64,000 nt of DNA from Kalaharituber pfeilii (Eukaryota > Ascomycota > Pezizomycetes > Pezizales > Pezizaceae): NCBI GenBank assembly GCA_015179045.1, contig WHUZ01000053.1, positions 186,001 to 250,000 on the forward strand, written 5' to 3'. Positions 49,018 to 62,155 of the stretch are shown here, piece after piece. How positions within the stretch are numbered: position 1 is the stretch's first letter; every line of letters starts with the position of its first letter. The translations under genes were made by a program, and so were the position numbers. The notes under the pieces are model-generated. The model ran no database searches. It saw only the letters and a program-made list of their open reading frames with translations, and was not told the DNA's origin.

Positions 49018-52000
49018 CTACAATTCACGCCAACCCTGCCCCATTCGTTGTCGTCGACTCTTTTCCCGTCTCCTTGCTTCCTTCCTTCCCTCCTCCTGCT
49101 CCCCTGCACCACCACCTTTTACCTCCTTCCCCCTCACTAGCTCTACAATAATCTCCCCCACCTCCCCACCCCCCTCCAACTTGCCCATTCCTTCCTGGAA
49201 CCACTCCGCGTCCCTTAACATCTTCTCCTTCTCCCTCTCTCCTTTCAACTCCACCCCTCCATATGCCTCCATCAACTTCTCCTTATATACTCTAAACACA
49301 GGACCCATTATACTTTGCAGCGTTTGTGCCGGCAAATGTCGGGATAGAACCCTGTACAGCGTCGTGGTCTCTTTGACTAAAGTCTCCATGTACGTATTGG
49401 GCTTGTCGGGGAGGAAGTCCAGTCGAGGGAGGGAAAGTTGCGAATGTGCGCTGAGAGACGGTCTGACATGATGGAGATGAGCTTGGAGTGGATTTCTTCT
49501 TGGTGGTCTTGGTAGGCCTGTTGAAAACGAAAAGGGTTAGTTTGGAGGGCTGTGTTGTACAAGATCATAATGGATGGCGAGGGGAATATTGGGAGGAGTC
49601 AGGAGTCAAGGTAAGCTTACCCGCTTGACTTTATCAAACTCAGTCGTCAACGTCGCGGCAGACGATCCTCCATGGCGACGGGAGAGCTCACGTAGATACG
49701 GCATGAGCGTGATAATGATGGACAACCCCTGGCTAGCCAACGCAAGATGCTTCGTTGTGATGTTTTTCAAGCCCGCTGACTTGGTGGCTCCAGCCCCTAG
49801 GATTAGCTGGCAGGCGCGAGAGTTGAATATCTAGATAGTGATGGTCTTTAGCAAAAGGGACCGCACATACAGAGATGGAATATCAACTCAAAAACTCACC
49901 CTCAGGAAGTCAAGCATTTGCGTGGCAATATCCGATGTTGCTCCAGGCATCATGACGATGAGCTCCTCGTACCGCTCGACTCCTTGTAAAACCCTCAAGC
50001 TGCTCTCAGGCAATATAAACGGCATTTCGTCTACCATTGCACTTCTGACCTTAGCAGGCGCCGCAGCCCCATCTGCGGGGGTCCCAGCCCCAGTCCCCGT
50101 CCCACTTTCCGTTCCATTCCCAATCCCATTCGGACGCAGAGCCGGTGCACTCTCATATGCCCCAATATCCCTCGTGTCCTCAAAGATCTTTGCATGTCGT
50201 AACCACAGCTCCGGGTCCTTGGTTGCGGAATCCACAATCCTGTCGAGCGCGTCTTGGACTCTCTCGTCACAGTCCTTTGCGCCCCATTTGTCCTTCTCGA
50301 GCGTACTAACCAAATTGGCCGTGGTTTCCTTATGGTAATTGCTCAAAAAGTCCTTGATCTGATTTCCAATCAGGGTCTGTAGCCCAGTGACACCAACTCG
50401 TCCAGACACTGCCTCACACTCCGCAAAGAAAAGCTTGTTCAGGGCAAAATATCTCAAGAAATCGACATCGCGGTACCTCACTGTCTGCTCATTACGAGCC
50501 CTGATAATCTTGAGTAAAGTCGCCTGCGCAATATCAAGCGCCGGAGAAATAAGGTCTGAAAAACCTGCTGTGATGGAATCTTCCAACTCTCCGTTCCGCC
50601 CTGGACTACCATTCACGAACCCATTCTGTACTAGCCGTGGCGATAGCATACCTCCTACACCCATCTCCCCCATCTCGCTTGTGAGGTCCAGTAACAGCTT
50701 TTGCTGGGACCCTAGTCTCCGCACCAATTCTGAGACCCCACAGTAGCACCTGAATAATAGGTCTTCCGCCTCCACCGGCCCTAGGTTCCGCAGTGCCTGA
50801 GCAAGCTTTGCGCTCTTCTCCTGCGCCGTACGCCCTCCGCGAGACCGCAAGGTCATATTCGACAGCACGCTAGAATCGTCATCATCACTCGGCATGTTCC
50901 GACGAATAAGGTTCTTTGTTTCTCGTAGTACAGCTTCCTGATACGCCGCAATTGCCTGGTTGATAGCTCGCGCTCTTTGTAGGCCATCAAGATGCTGTGA
51001 AAGCGTTTTCCGCAAGGTCTCGGTTAGGATTGTATACTCCGGAAGCAAGCTGCTGGATCGAGGGGGTGCATAGGCGCTCCGTTAGCATTGAATATCTGGG
51101 AGCGAGGCCGCCCTTCTCGTTGGAAGCTTTGACACCACCGACGTAAAGTCTCTCTGGGAGGTACATTCTCGACGTGATTTTGCAGGTCTTTTCGAAGGGT
51201 ATCCACAAATCTCGCCTCAAACACTTTGCCAACCCGGTGCCGTAAATGAGCTATCTCGGTTTTCACAGTTTCTAGTGCTTTCACCTTTGTAAGATCAATA
51301 GAAGAGGCATTTTCCCCAGAGGGTGTTTGTCTAACCGGGGGTTTGCCTATTAGTATGTTTTCCGCCGAATCGACACCATCCAAAGCCGCCTGTATGTTCC
51401 CTTTCTCCAAATCAACTCCAACCGATTTCACAGTATCAAGCAGCTTCTTCATCTGCTTGACAGCAGCTTCCAGTTTCGCGACATTGTTACGTCTCTTGCG
51501 GAGACGCACAATCTCCAGGCCTTTAATAGCCTGCTCTTTATCCAACTCAGTCAGTTCCGATCTCAGCCTTTGTATTTTGTCGACTGAAGCTGCAGCTTCT
51601 GAGTGTAACTCCCTCAAATCCCCAAGGGCAGCGAAGAAGGAGGAACTAGCATGTGATATTGATGATATAAGGTGCACTTCAACTGTGTCCATATACCATG
51701 ATAGCTTCTCCTGCAAGATGGCATTTGTGGCCAGGGCTTTCCTTGTCCCTCCGGCCGCGCCCCCACTTACTCCACTGGAAGTTGATGAAGAGGCGCTGTC
51801 GTCATTGGATGACCTGATGACCTCTGATTTTTCGCTGACCACATCAAATGTCCGTGGGTTCTCAAGTCGGAAATTTTCATCAAAGTATACCGATGGTACT
51901 GTATTTAATGGCGTAATTGCTAGGCTTCGCTTAGGCCTCTTTGGCGAACCATTCAGCGGGGTGGACGTTGTTGTAGATTGCGGGTAGCTGTCAACTTCTT

Positions 52001-52585
52001 GTTGTTGACTTGCTGACCTCGTGTGGCCAAGCAATTTGGACTCCACAAGCTCCACGAAGGACGGTGAGGGGGTCAGAATTGGAGATTCGACCTTTGACAG
52101 TCTGATGTGCTCTTCCAGTCCCAGGTCTTTGGCGCGGAGGTATTTTTCGTACTCGGCGGATATCGTCAAGTAAGGAGCGAATTCAGAAGCCTTCACTTTG
52201 GGGATAGGCGTTAATGTGACAGCAGGTATATCTCTGGTGGTGGGGCGTGGAGGGAGACTGCGTGAGTTTGGGTTCTCAACAAGTGTTGAAATAGCTAGAG
52301 AAGAATCAGTCAACATTGCAGGCAGTTTGAGACGTCCAAGGGCTGCGAGTGCACACCACTAGTAGTACCGTACTCCTTGGGAGTCTTCCAGTCGATCACC
52401 GTGCCCACCGAGGAATTCAAGGAGAATATTGAGCTTGCTGTCGATTCCCTCCGGCGCTGGCGGGTGCTTCTGGAGGCGGGTGGATTGTAGGCGGACAGAT
52501 CGACGTACGAGGCACTTGGGGATATTATTGGAGACAGCACGGAAGAGGACTCCATCGAGGTGCGAGATTGGTATGGTGATGCCAT
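49018..52585 (-). CDS. VPS54: Vps54, GARP tethering complex subunit (apparent 1-nt frameshift)
   Basis: Subunit of the GARP complex that tethers endosome-derived vesicles at the trans-Golgi. Exons (minus): 52585-52357, 52294-51139, 51049-49900, 49830-49621, 49517-49018. The N-terminal coiled-coil region has KLSWYMDTVEVHLISSISHA then SSFFAALGDLRELHSEAA. The middle has AYQEAVLRETKNLIRR and LGPVEAEDLLFRCY. The C-terminal Vps54 domain has LILGAGATKSAGLKNITTKH then LALASQ, and YMETLVKETTTLYRVLSRHL. The donor of intron 2 is ambiguous (51138 or a few bases away), but an ATGCTAACG branch site supports the intron. In exon 5 the frame before about 49,430 and the frame encoding YMETLVKE differ by one. 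The summed exons are one base short of a multiple of three, so a base is missing near 49,418-49,427. With it the protein would be 1081 aa. Confidence 0.9.
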
Positions 52586-54614
52586 TGTGACTGCGCGGGG
52601 CGGGGGGGGGGAATTGGCGGAGGGGTATTAGGAAGGGGAAGCACTTATCGCGGGGGCGGGGGGAGCGGAAGGCGGGAGGCGGAAATGGGTCTGGGCCGTC
52701 CGGGCAGCGAACGGAAGCTTTCCTCGCGAGCGAGGGGGGCGAGCAATACGATTGATTGATGGATGCGATTGGGGGGGGGGGGGGGGGGGATGGCAGAGGG
52801 CGGGGGGGAGGAACTGTGTCTGCCACAGAGTTGTGCTGGGTGCTGAAGGCTGGCGAGCGCTGTGGCAGCTTGCAAAGGCGGGTCGGGATTGGCAGAGGGC
52901 GTGACGGTATGGAGGCGCACAGTATGATCACAGCGTATTCTTGGTGTCCCAGAAGACGGGGGAGGGCTGACGAGTGGATGTGCGGATGTGTGGGCTGCAC
53001 GGGTTATAGCAGAAGCCAGCTTGATCAGACGGGATGCGTGCGGCGTGAGAGGTGCCTCGTGAGGCGCCTGTCTGTCATCTTCGGCGACTGCATCTGCATT
53101 TATTACTATTCTAAATTCAAGATGCTATTCGGTGCCTGCCTCCGCCCGCGCCGTCCTGTGTCCCTCGTCCATCTGATTAGATGCATAAGAGGCGGCCGTC
53201 CCTGGGCGGCAGCGGACCACAGAATCTGATACGTGGCTTATCAGATCCAGCCAGCAGAAAGTGCCCCCCCACCCAAAATCTCGTCGGAGATAGTAATTAA
53301 AGATATAAAATAAACTGGATAAAATAAAATATAATAAAAAGTACCACCCATTCATATTCACGATGAGCATTCGCCATACATGTAGCTTCTCTGCTCATTG
53401 TTCATGCTGGGCAATTCATTCATCTATAGGTTCTTATACTCATAAAGCTATATTATCTTGATGTCGATTTTACCTCATCCGATTTCATTCAATGAGGAGC
53501 TTGCTCACAGTCTGTAAAATGGACCCGCCGACATCGTACCATTAGAATATCATCTCCAAAAGCGTCTGCGATCAACCTTGCGGGCCAGCTACCTCGAAGC
53601 TGCAATTAGGTTTTCCCTTATTATTCTTTTCTAAGGTGCATGGTTACTAATTTTCTTGTGAAACAGCTCGAGCCTGAAATAGTCTCTCCCGGAAAGAAAC
53701 CATTTCAGGAACGGAGGAGCAAACATCTATGGATCAGGAATGTAGGGCTGCGATGCCGAAGATTGGATGCGCAGACGTTCGCAGCTCTTAATGTTATCAT
53801 AATTAGCATGAAATAAAATATATCATTCCATGCATGATTTCTGGAGTAAGATGGAGCTCCATTGCTCTGCACTTCGGGTTGTAAGGTAGTGAGTGACTGG
53901 GCGTTTTGAGTGCGCAATCCTTGTTAGATGCATGGTGGGGAAGAAAGATCTAACTAGATCTACTCATGATAAGAGGTGTGCTTGCATGGATGTTTAGGCT
54001 TCAAACATCAAGTATCAATTGTCGGAAGACCTTAGTGAGGGCTTGAAACTGGATATATAGTTTTCTAAGACATTACCCTCAATCTTGTGTATCCTGTGCT
54101 GAGTGGTCAGAATTGGGGCACACTCCCTACCTCAGTAATCCACAACGAGTGTCATGGTCCTGAATAATCGGAACTGTACCAACACATGTAGTTCAGCTTG
54201 AGCTCACGCCCAATTTGAAGCTTCATTCCAGGCCATTGTCGTGTCGTATCTACAAACTTGAGGCCGGTCTTGCATAAATTCTGGAATATGCATTGCATAA
54301 GGGATAGCGGTCTCAGGGCCACGCGCTGCATTCTATGATATACGCATGCCATGGGCATTCCCGCGCGCTGATTGCCAGAGTCCTCCCGAAACGAGCTTTG
54401 TCCTTCCCCCACATCTGAGGTTTAATTTATTTGTTTTCATGGAAGAATCTTTGGCAACGTAACAGAAGATCAAAAAACGCGGACTAAATTCCCCCACTAG
54501 CTCCCCCCGACATTAAACAGTATTTCCAGTTCCTACCTTGCCCGATCTCTGCCCCTCCAATTCACAACCAGAGTTTCCCACTCATTGATTCAAGAATCAA
54601 ATATCCACAAAACC
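52586..54614. promoter_or_regulatory. Divergent intergenic region between VPS54 and HID1
   Basis: About 2 kb with both promoters. The VPS54-proximal part is very GC-rich, with a G19 run at 52,771-52,789. From 53.2 kb on it is AT-rich. Several open frames are present, but none has a recognisable domain or believable composition. Confidence 0.5.
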
Positions 54615-57600
54615 ATGGGCGCGGGAGACAGCAAGCTGTCGTTTAAAAAGGATGTATTCCGATTATCTGAGGAACATGTAAGCACAACCACTTGAATTCA
54701 CTTCTTTACCAGATGTCAGCCGGGGGAAACAATAATCCAACTGAACAGGAACTTTCCCCGCCTGTGCTGTGCTCAGGCGAAGCTAATGTATAGTTGTTGT
54801 CTTAGAACATCCCCGCCAACGATCCATATTGGCTGTCGTTCTGGGAGCTCCCAGAGTCTGCCGCTGACGTCTTCACTCTCTTCTCGTCGGCCGATATCCG
54901 CAGGACTAGAGATGCGCATCTGGAGAACCTCGAGACGCTGATACTGGCGGTCACTAGTAGGCTGTTTACGCTGCGGCACCATCCGTCCTTTCCGGACCCG
55001 GTGATTGCCCCGGAGAGGGATGCGCTGAACTGTATACGGATCCTGACGAGATTATTGCCGTTCATATATGAGAAGGAGAGCTTGGAGGAGTGGGAGAGGA
55101 AGTTTTTCTGGGGCACTAGGCGGAAGAGAACGAGAAAGGCATCGATCACGAAGACGGAGGTTATCTTTGATGAGACTACAGATTCGCAAGAGCAGCCGCC
55201 TGCTCCACATACTCCTGAGGCGGAATCAGATTTTGAAACGGTGCAGCCGTTGATGGAGGAGCTGATAGATACACTTGTGGATTTACTATTTTTTGTAGGG
55301 TTTACTCTGCCAAAGAGCTATGGGGTCAAGACACAAACCAAAGTGCCATATACGATATGGCAGTCCGGAGTAGGGTCTAATACCCCGATTCCGTCGACGA
55401 AGGAATTGGAAAGTAATAAAATCGAGACACTGAGGTTGTTATTGAGTATCACCAGTAAATCGCTGTTCATTCCTGCTAGTAAGTTGCCTGCAAAGAAAAT
55501 CAAAGTGCTGTTCGGTGGATGTCTGACAGGAGATTTATGAGCAGATGTCCTGCCCGTGAAGGGGACGATGGCATTGACCTATTTGGTTGCAAAGGGTGAA
55601 AAGCGGGTAGTTTTATCACTATTATGCTCACTCTTGAATACTGTGCGTATTGCTCTCTGGACTTGAGAAGCCTCACTTGCTAACATTTTCAAGACATTGA
55701 AATATAATCCGGCGTCCTGGCGAGTTCCCTATGATCACATTGTATTCTCCGACCCCCGCAAGGTTCTAGTTTCTTACTCCCTCCAACTGCTCCTTGTGCT
55801 TCTGCTTTACCCTGTCCCAGAGTCCGCCGGAGACGTCAAGAATAGCTACCGGTACTGGCTCGGGAGATTACACCGGACGCAGGACTTCCAGTTTATGGTT
55901 GATGGCATGAGTAGGATCCTTAGTCAGCCCATCCAGGCGCACACGTCCTATCTCCCCGGAAGTCAAAAAGCGTTGAAGTGGGCTCCAGAGATGATTATGC
56001 TCTTTTGGGAGAGTTTACAAGTTAACAAGGTAACGTTTTTGCTCAAGATCGATTGATTGGTGGCTTCGTATTCCCGCTAATAATCGTGTAAACAGCGGTT
56101 TCGGACGTTCATAATAGACACAGACCGTGCGTATGACTTTGTGGTATTGATACTCTTTTATGCGCTGGAGCACAGGTTGGATCCTTCAAAATCTGGGGTT
56201 GTCAGGATGTGCATTTTTGTGCTCCAGACGCTGTCAGCGGAACCGAAGTTTGCACAGAGCTTGAATAAGCGATTTGAAGAGCAGAATACGCTGCCACAGA
56301 GTATGATAATTCCTGGATTCAGCGGGACATTTGCAGATTATTTGATCATTGTAGGGTTTATCACTATCGTCCATGCGATTATGTCACTTGGTGCTAACAT
56401 TTTTGTGACAATATAGTCGATATATAACCTGATCACCACGAGCAAAGGGAAGCTATGCGCGGTGTACCCCGCCCTTCTAGCTACCGTTGCCAACATTGCC
56501 CCACACATCCAGAACCTCTCTGGTGCCGCAAGCTCCAAACTTATTCAGCTTTTTGCCTCCATGTCGACTCCCAGCTTCCTACTCGCAAACGAGACGAACC
56601 ACACACTGCTTCGTTCTCTCCTTGAATCTCTAAATGCAATCATTGAGCACCAGTTTTCCGAGAACCCGCACTTCATATACGCCATAGTACGGTCCAGCAA
56701 GCGCTTTGAGGCACTACGCACCTTTACGCTGGAGAGTGGGCAAGAGGAAATTGATAGACAGAATAGACTTAAGAAAGATCGAGGCGAGACGGGTATAGGT
56801 AGCTTGACGGAAACGCCGAAAACATCATTTGAGAGTCTGCCGAGTACGCCATCGTCGAGGACGACGCCGCCGGGTTCGAGGGAGAAGGAGTTCGGGGCGC
56901 AGACGCCGACGTCGCAGGATGCGTTTGCGATTGGGGGCGATAGTGAGGAGGAGGGGGAGGAGGAGGAGGTGCAGAAGAGGAAGAAGGTGGAGGAGGAGAA
57001 ACTGGTGAAGAAAGTTGTGCAATCGCCGCCGGTGCGCGCGATAACGCCGACGCAAACGCAGCAGATATCGTCGCCAGTGGAGGATGCGGTGCCGCATCAG
57101 CTGAGAGGGATGTCGGAGAAGGCAAGGGGAAAGTTGCCTGAGAGGCAGAACAGCACAGCAAGCTTATCGAGTCAGAATTCGAGGAGTGGGACGGGTACGC
57201 CGGCGACACCGGCTGGGAAATTTGTGCCTACGGCTGCTTGGGTGTGTAGAACTACCATCTAAATTTATAATACGCTGAATACTAATGGTTGGTATATTAG
57301 ATCGAAACCTGGCTCCCTCATCTCCCGCTGCACACCATCCTCACCCTCCTTCACACCCTAGACCCCCTCGTGAAATCTCACATCTCTCAAAGCAATGCCC
57401 CCGGAGCCGACCCGAACATGGTCTCCTCCATCCTCAACGTTATCCGGACGACGCCCGTCCCTGGCATCGAGCCATCCCCGGTCCGGACCCATCTCTTCGA
57501 GTGGTCCCATCTCGCACTGGGCTGGTACGAATCCCTGCTCTGGGGGTTCATATTCGTGTCAGAGATGGATGTGAGTAAAGGAACAGTGGGCGTCTGGAAC

Positions 57601-57876
57601 GGGACAGTCATTAGGCTGTTTAAGGTCCAGGAGACGCAGCAGGGAGGACCGAGTTTATTGGCACCGAGGGGAGCAGTGGATGCGCTCGGGACGACGCTAG
57701 TGGAGAGGCTGGGTAGTGTAGCGAGGGGAGGTGGGATGGGAAGTGGAGGGAGCGTGAGGGGAAATGCGGGACAGCAGGGGCAAGGGCAAGGGCAAGGGAG
57801 GGAAATAGGGGAGAGGAGATCTGTGTCGAGAGAGAGTGACAGAGGGAGAGGGGAAGAGAGGTCGGCCGTGGTGTGA
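54615..57876 (+). CDS. HID1: Hid1 family protein (Ftp105 orthologue)
   Basis: Orthologue of metazoan HID-1 and fission yeast Ftp105, a Golgi-associated peripheral membrane protein. In fission yeast it localises a ubiquitin protease; in animals it acts in secretory granule sorting. Exons: 54615-54677, 54806-55478, 55545-55642, 55694-56029, 56096-56350, 56417-57241, 57301-57876, giving 941 aa. It starts MGAGDSKLSFKKDVFRL, with Gly2 fitting N-myristoylation. Family blocks: DPYWLSFWELPESAADVFTL, RFFTLRHHP-like (here RLFTLRHHP), TLKYNPASWRVPYDH, VYPALLATVANIAPHIQNLS and RLFKVQETQQGGPSLLAPRG. A long acidic/Ser-rich insert lies before ETWLPHLPLHTI. The acceptor before exon 3 is a GAGCAG tandem, so the exon may start 3 nt earlier. 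Confidence 0.93.
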
Positions 57877-58298
57877 CGGTTGGGGAGGGGGGAAAGAGGC
57901 GGAGGGGATGGGTGTGAAGCTGAAGCTATCGAGCTTGTAGAGATGGGGGTGGGGAAGGACGAGAAGATGTAGGGTTGTGCAATCAGGCTGAGAGTTGTAT
58001 ATGGATACGGTGAACTTGCCTGGCGGATCCATCTACCTTGTCTAACTCATCAGATTTATTTTATCTCTTCTCTTACCCTTCCTAATTTATCTTACTCCCT
58101 TCTTTGTTTTTTGTTTTCCCCTCCAACCCTCCCCCCTCTTCATCCGCTTCCATATCATTTTCCTCGGGTTTTTTGAGGGAAAGAGATGTAGTTCTGGTTG
58201 GGAAGTTGTGTGTATGCGTGTGTGTGTTTGTGTGGGTAGTGGGGAGTGGGTAATTTTCTTAGGAATTCTGATCTCGTGGATGCGGAGCTTGATGACTT

Positions 58299-58338
<40 letters not shown>

Positions 58339-58773
58339 CATTTGTAAGGTTGCCACCGTCAATTTTTTATTTACTATTATTGTCATTTGATTGTCATTGC
58401 TATCCCCATCCATATGTGTGTGTCTGTGTATGTATGTGGGGTGTCTTATGTTTTTTTCTCTTTTCTTCTCTTTTTTTTTTTTCTGCTGCCGTTAGGTAAA
58501 CGTTGAACGTAATTAAATACAGTACGATCTCGAGTGTGAAGAAATGGGAATTACATATATGTAAAATAGGTTTTTGAATACGTCTAAATGTAATTGAAAC
58601 ATATAAAATTAAATAAAATAAAACAACTAGATGCATTTCTCCTGTCCATGTATTCCCTACTTACCCTCAAATTAAGATTCCAGCCTCCCCCCCACCACCC
58701 ACCCACATACCCACCCACCTCCAAACTCCATAATACTCCCACAATCTCCTTACGCCGCTTCCCACTTCCGATC
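57877..58773. other. Intergenic between convergent genes, T34 run
   Basis: About 900 bp downstream of HID1. It contains a homopolymer of 34 T at 58,301-58,334 and further T-rich stretches. No gene was seen. Confidence 0.6.
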
Positions 58774-59424
58774 CTAATCTTCCTTCCTAGCCTCCCCCTT
58801 CCCCCTCCTCCCCCTCACCCAAATACTCTCCCATGCCCTCACGACCCTCGGCGTCGCCCAGACACACCCTGCCACCCTAATCGGCACCGCGGCCTTGACG
58901 ACCGCCCAGCTCACCCCCAGCTCGACCACCGCCCTCGCCACGTCCTCGGGCTCCGTGATGCCCAGTTTCGCTAACCACCCTTTGCGCTCAACGTATCCGC
59001 CTAGCTTCTGTGTGCCGGAGGCGATGGTGGTGGTCCACCATCCCGTGTCCCCAGTTGTATTTGTGTCTGGAGTAGCAGTGGCAGTGGCAGTGGCGATGGT
59101 GGTGGCTGTTATAGTGGACGGGAGGAGAGCAGGTAACGGTATCCGCAGGGAATGTAGCCCCCACCAGATTCCCGCAAGGGGAACGACGGCCGTGAGTTCG
59201 TGGAGGAGCAGGAAGGTGGTGACGTGCGTGAGGGGGGCGTTGCGGAAGTGGTTGAGGTACGGGGTGAGGTAGGGGAGGAGGCGGGAGGGGATGCGATGGT
59301 GGAAGGGGTCGGGAGGGGTGGAATTCGGAGGGGTGGAGAGGAAGCGGTAGTGATTGGGGATGACAGAAGAGGGGTGTTTGGGAGAGTAGGGGTAAAAATG
59401 ATGCAAATGGGGGCGGATGGGCAT
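58774..59424 (-). CDS. Probable mitochondrial inner-membrane protein, Mrx11/DUF1279-like
   Basis: 216-aa single-exon protein. The N-terminus is rich in Arg/His/Ser/Pro and lacks early acids, with YRFLSTPP resembling a mitochondrial presequence cleavage site. A central block APLTHVTTFLLLHELTAVVP then LAGIWWGLH looks like a membrane segment with a conserved HELTA motif. The C-terminus (ERKGWLAKLGITEPEDVARA; VKAAVPIRVAGCVWATPRVV) resembles the small fungal mitochondrial proteins grouped with yeast Mrx11. The Ala/Thr run at about 130-150 is coded by a simple repeat. I chose ATG 59424; an in-frame ATG lies further upstream (59541), but its residues look unlike a gene. The family link is from memory of the motif and is moderate. 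Confidence 0.65.
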   Translation of the reverse strand: MPIRPHLHHFYPYSPKHPSSVIPNHYRFLSTPPNSTPPDPFHHRIPSRLLPYLTPYLNHFRNAPLTHVTTFLLLHELTAVVPLAGIWWGLHSLRIPLPALLPSTITATTIATATATATPDTNTTGDTGWWTTTIASGTQKLGGYVERKGWLAKLGITEPEDVARAVVELGVSWAVVKAAVPIRVAGCVWATPRVVRAWESIWVRGRRGKGEARKED

Positions 59425-60033
59425 GAGGGGGTAGAGAAGGAGGGGGGAGAGTGGAGGTAATTCAGAAGCTGTAAGAAAATACTTAAATATAGGTTGGATG
59501 CGGATCGAGACTACAGTAGATGACGGTTGTGGATACAACATAAACTACAATCGCCAAGCCTCCTGCTGGATGCAAGGGGGAATGTTTCAAAAAAAAAAGA
59601 GATTCAGGGTAATGGAACTTCAAATGTGTAGTGTGCCCAATCGTTTTCGAGGGTATAACCAAATCAAGCAAGAGAGGAGAGGCGTGTTTTTATTTTTTTG
59701 ATAAAGTTATGTACCTCTATATAGTCTACATGAAACTTATGGGGGGGATGACAGAGAGGAAAAAAAGGTATAACAGGAAGAAAACAACAATAAGGATGGG
59801 GACTGCATAGGCCAAAGTATGTACGTGTAAAAAGAGAAAACAGCGTGAGCCCGCCGCAAAATAAAAAATAAAAAAATACAGTTGAACTTTTTAAACCGAC
59901 AAAAATCAACATGCCCCACAATCTCAATCCCAATCTTACTTTCAGGTTTAATAGTCCCATACTCATTCCGTACCTCCCGAACAACCCCCACCGCTCCCTT
60001 TTAACCGCAAATCCCCATCCCATCCTACATATC
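59425..60033. other. Intergenic, no gene seen
   Basis: About 610 bp, AT-rich with A and T runs, between two minus-strand genes. No RNA gene or repeat was recognised. Confidence 0.55.
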
Positions 60034-61625
60034 CTACACTATGGGAATCTGCGAGCCGCTGCTCGCTTTCTTCTGCTTAAGCCACTCGTCCAACATCATC
60101 GCCTTGGTCTTGTAAATCTCCTCCCATTCCATACCCTCAGGGTTATAACCGGCCCTATTCGACACTGCCACAAAATGCTGCTTCGCGTGATCGACCATCT
60201 GACCCAGTTTTGGTAACTCTAGTCTCAACTTTGCCGAGTTATCTATCAGTTGCTTAAGATGTGCCCTCTTCGCCGCGTCGTCAATCGACTCGCTGTCGAA
60301 CACTTGGTCAAATGCGGCGGCGGAGCCTAGCGGAGGTGGGCTCTTGAGCAGCTTTGCGGTTGTGGAAAGCACCTGCTCGGCTTGTCTGAGCTGGTTCACC
60401 AACAGGGCATAATTGACGGTGCGGCGTTTGAAGATGAAGAGAATGTCCCGGGCAATGCGTCGGTCCCTGTTGCTACCACCATCGATCTCTGGAAACGGCA
60501 TAGAGAGCTCGCGTTCGACGAGCGCCCAGTGCTCAAACATCTTGCGGATGAATCGGGCCGTGGTGGAGTGGTGGTCGAGGCTAGAGTTGAAGCGGATGCT
60601 TGCGTTGGCAGACATGCCGGCGAGGATGCCAATGACGACGGGGTCGAACGCAAGGTGGTGCCAATCACCTTCGTTTGGCTCAATGATGGGTGCTCGGGCA
60701 ATTACTGGTGGGGCAGGGGCGTTTTTGATATTTTCGGCCTCCGGGTTGTTTGGGGGGTCGCTTGGAGCAGGCGGAGGAGGGATGGGAAGCAGATCCTGCT
60801 CCGCAAGGAGCTTCTTGAAGCGCATGGCGCGTTTGACGGCCTTGATGACGAATCTCTGATCAGAGACGTTTGATTGGATCATCAGGCCACAGGCAATCTC
60901 GCGGGCCATTTTCCGGTTCACGCGGAAGCCATTCATTTCGGCGGCTTCCATGAGGGTCAGGAAGACGTCTGCGCGGCCGCTGAAGCAGGCCTCGCGGGAC
61001 ATCTTCTCCAGTTGCTGCAGTTTGAGTGGGTTATGGGCCTGATAGTAGCCGAGGACGAGCCCGGGGAGAGTGTCAAAATCCGACGGGACCCTCATGAGCT
61101 TGACGCACTCTGCAACTAAGCTGCGGGGAACTGAGGCAGCATTCATCTTGGGCTTGAGCTCCACGGGGTTGTCGTCTATGGTGAAGTAGAGGGGTTCCTC
61201 GAGCAGGATGTGGTGATTTTTCTCCTTATAAATGAGGTTGCGGTGGGCTTTGAGGAGATGAGGGGGTATGAAGAGTTCTTCACGGATGTAGTCGAGTTTC
61301 TCATCGAGACGGGGGTCAGAGGTTGGGGGAAGGAAGGGAGGGGGCCTGCGGTGGGAGATGTACATGTTAGCACCATCTGGATACATCTGATGGGTGGGGG
61401 TTCTGTTGGGGGGAGGGGGGGGAGGGACGCAATAGCTGTAGAGGGTGCATTGCATGATAAGAAGCACATACCTAATGAAGACCTGGCACGCAGGGCACTT
61501 ATCGAGAACGCACGGGCTGCAGCAGGGACGGTGAGGGCCCTTGGGGCCATTGCGGTGCGGAGCAAGAGGGAGCTGGGGCTGCTCAGCAGCCTTCGCCCGA
61601 CGGCAGTGTGTGCGCCCAATGTCAT
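60034..61625 (-). CDS. Unrecognised fungal protein with mitochondrial presequence
   Basis: Exons (minus): 61625-61472 and 61376-60034, with a 95-nt intron, giving 498 aa. The first exon encodes MTLGAHTAVGRRLLSS and continues RTAMAPRALTVPAAARAFSI. This is Arg/Ala/Ser-rich with no acids, a good mitochondrial targeting sequence. The rest is helical: LDEKLDYIREELFIPPHLLK, VAECVKLMRVPSDFDTLPGL, ACFSGRADVFLTLMEAAEMN (PPR-like helix pairs) and a Pro-rich linker. The last part is KMFEHWALVERELSMPFPEI and related helices. I do not recognise the family; a mitochondrial RNA-processing or translation factor is a guess. It is divergent from bL19m. A much longer reading frame runs upstream through repeats but has no believable start. 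Confidence 0.72.
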
Positions 61626-62108
61626 GGCTGGCTCTCGTATGCGCAGACCTGAAGATGTAGAGCAGGAGGAGAACGGAGATGTGGGGGAGGGGAGGGGAGG
61701 GGAGGGGAGGGGAGGGGAGGTATATGGAAGCAGCAGGGCAAGGGTATCGTACAACTCCCGCAGCGAATTGGGAGTCGATGCAATTGAGCTTTGCCTGCGT
61801 GCGTGTAGAGGGTGGGGGTATAGTGGGGGGGAGGGGAGGGGGAGGGGGAGGAAGAGCGGGAGCGGGGCGTAGACGGGGACGGGGACGGGGACGGGGACGG
61901 GAGGGAGTGTTCTGCCTCTGCTCTGCTGCAGCCCGCAGCCGTTCCCCTCGACATTTTTTTTTTTTTTTTTTTTTTTTTCCTCGCTTTCCCGTGTGCCCCG
62001 CGCTAGTGCTGGTTGCGGGCTGGCGCGGGTGTGCAGGGCTGCCCCCCCGCCGGGGCCCTGCGACGGTAAGCCCCGGTCTCCGAGTGCACGCGGAGGCAGC
62101 AGAGGAAG

Positions 62109-62155
<47 letters not shown>

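Noticed and set aside
51049..51139. Second apparent frameshift in VPS54
   Set aside because: Explained by an 89-nt intron with an ATGCTAACG branch site and a CAG acceptor; only the exact donor base is uncertain.
53705..54412. Minus-strand open frames between VPS54 and HID1
   Set aside because: Short, no domain, in AT-rich sequence typical of intergenic DNA.
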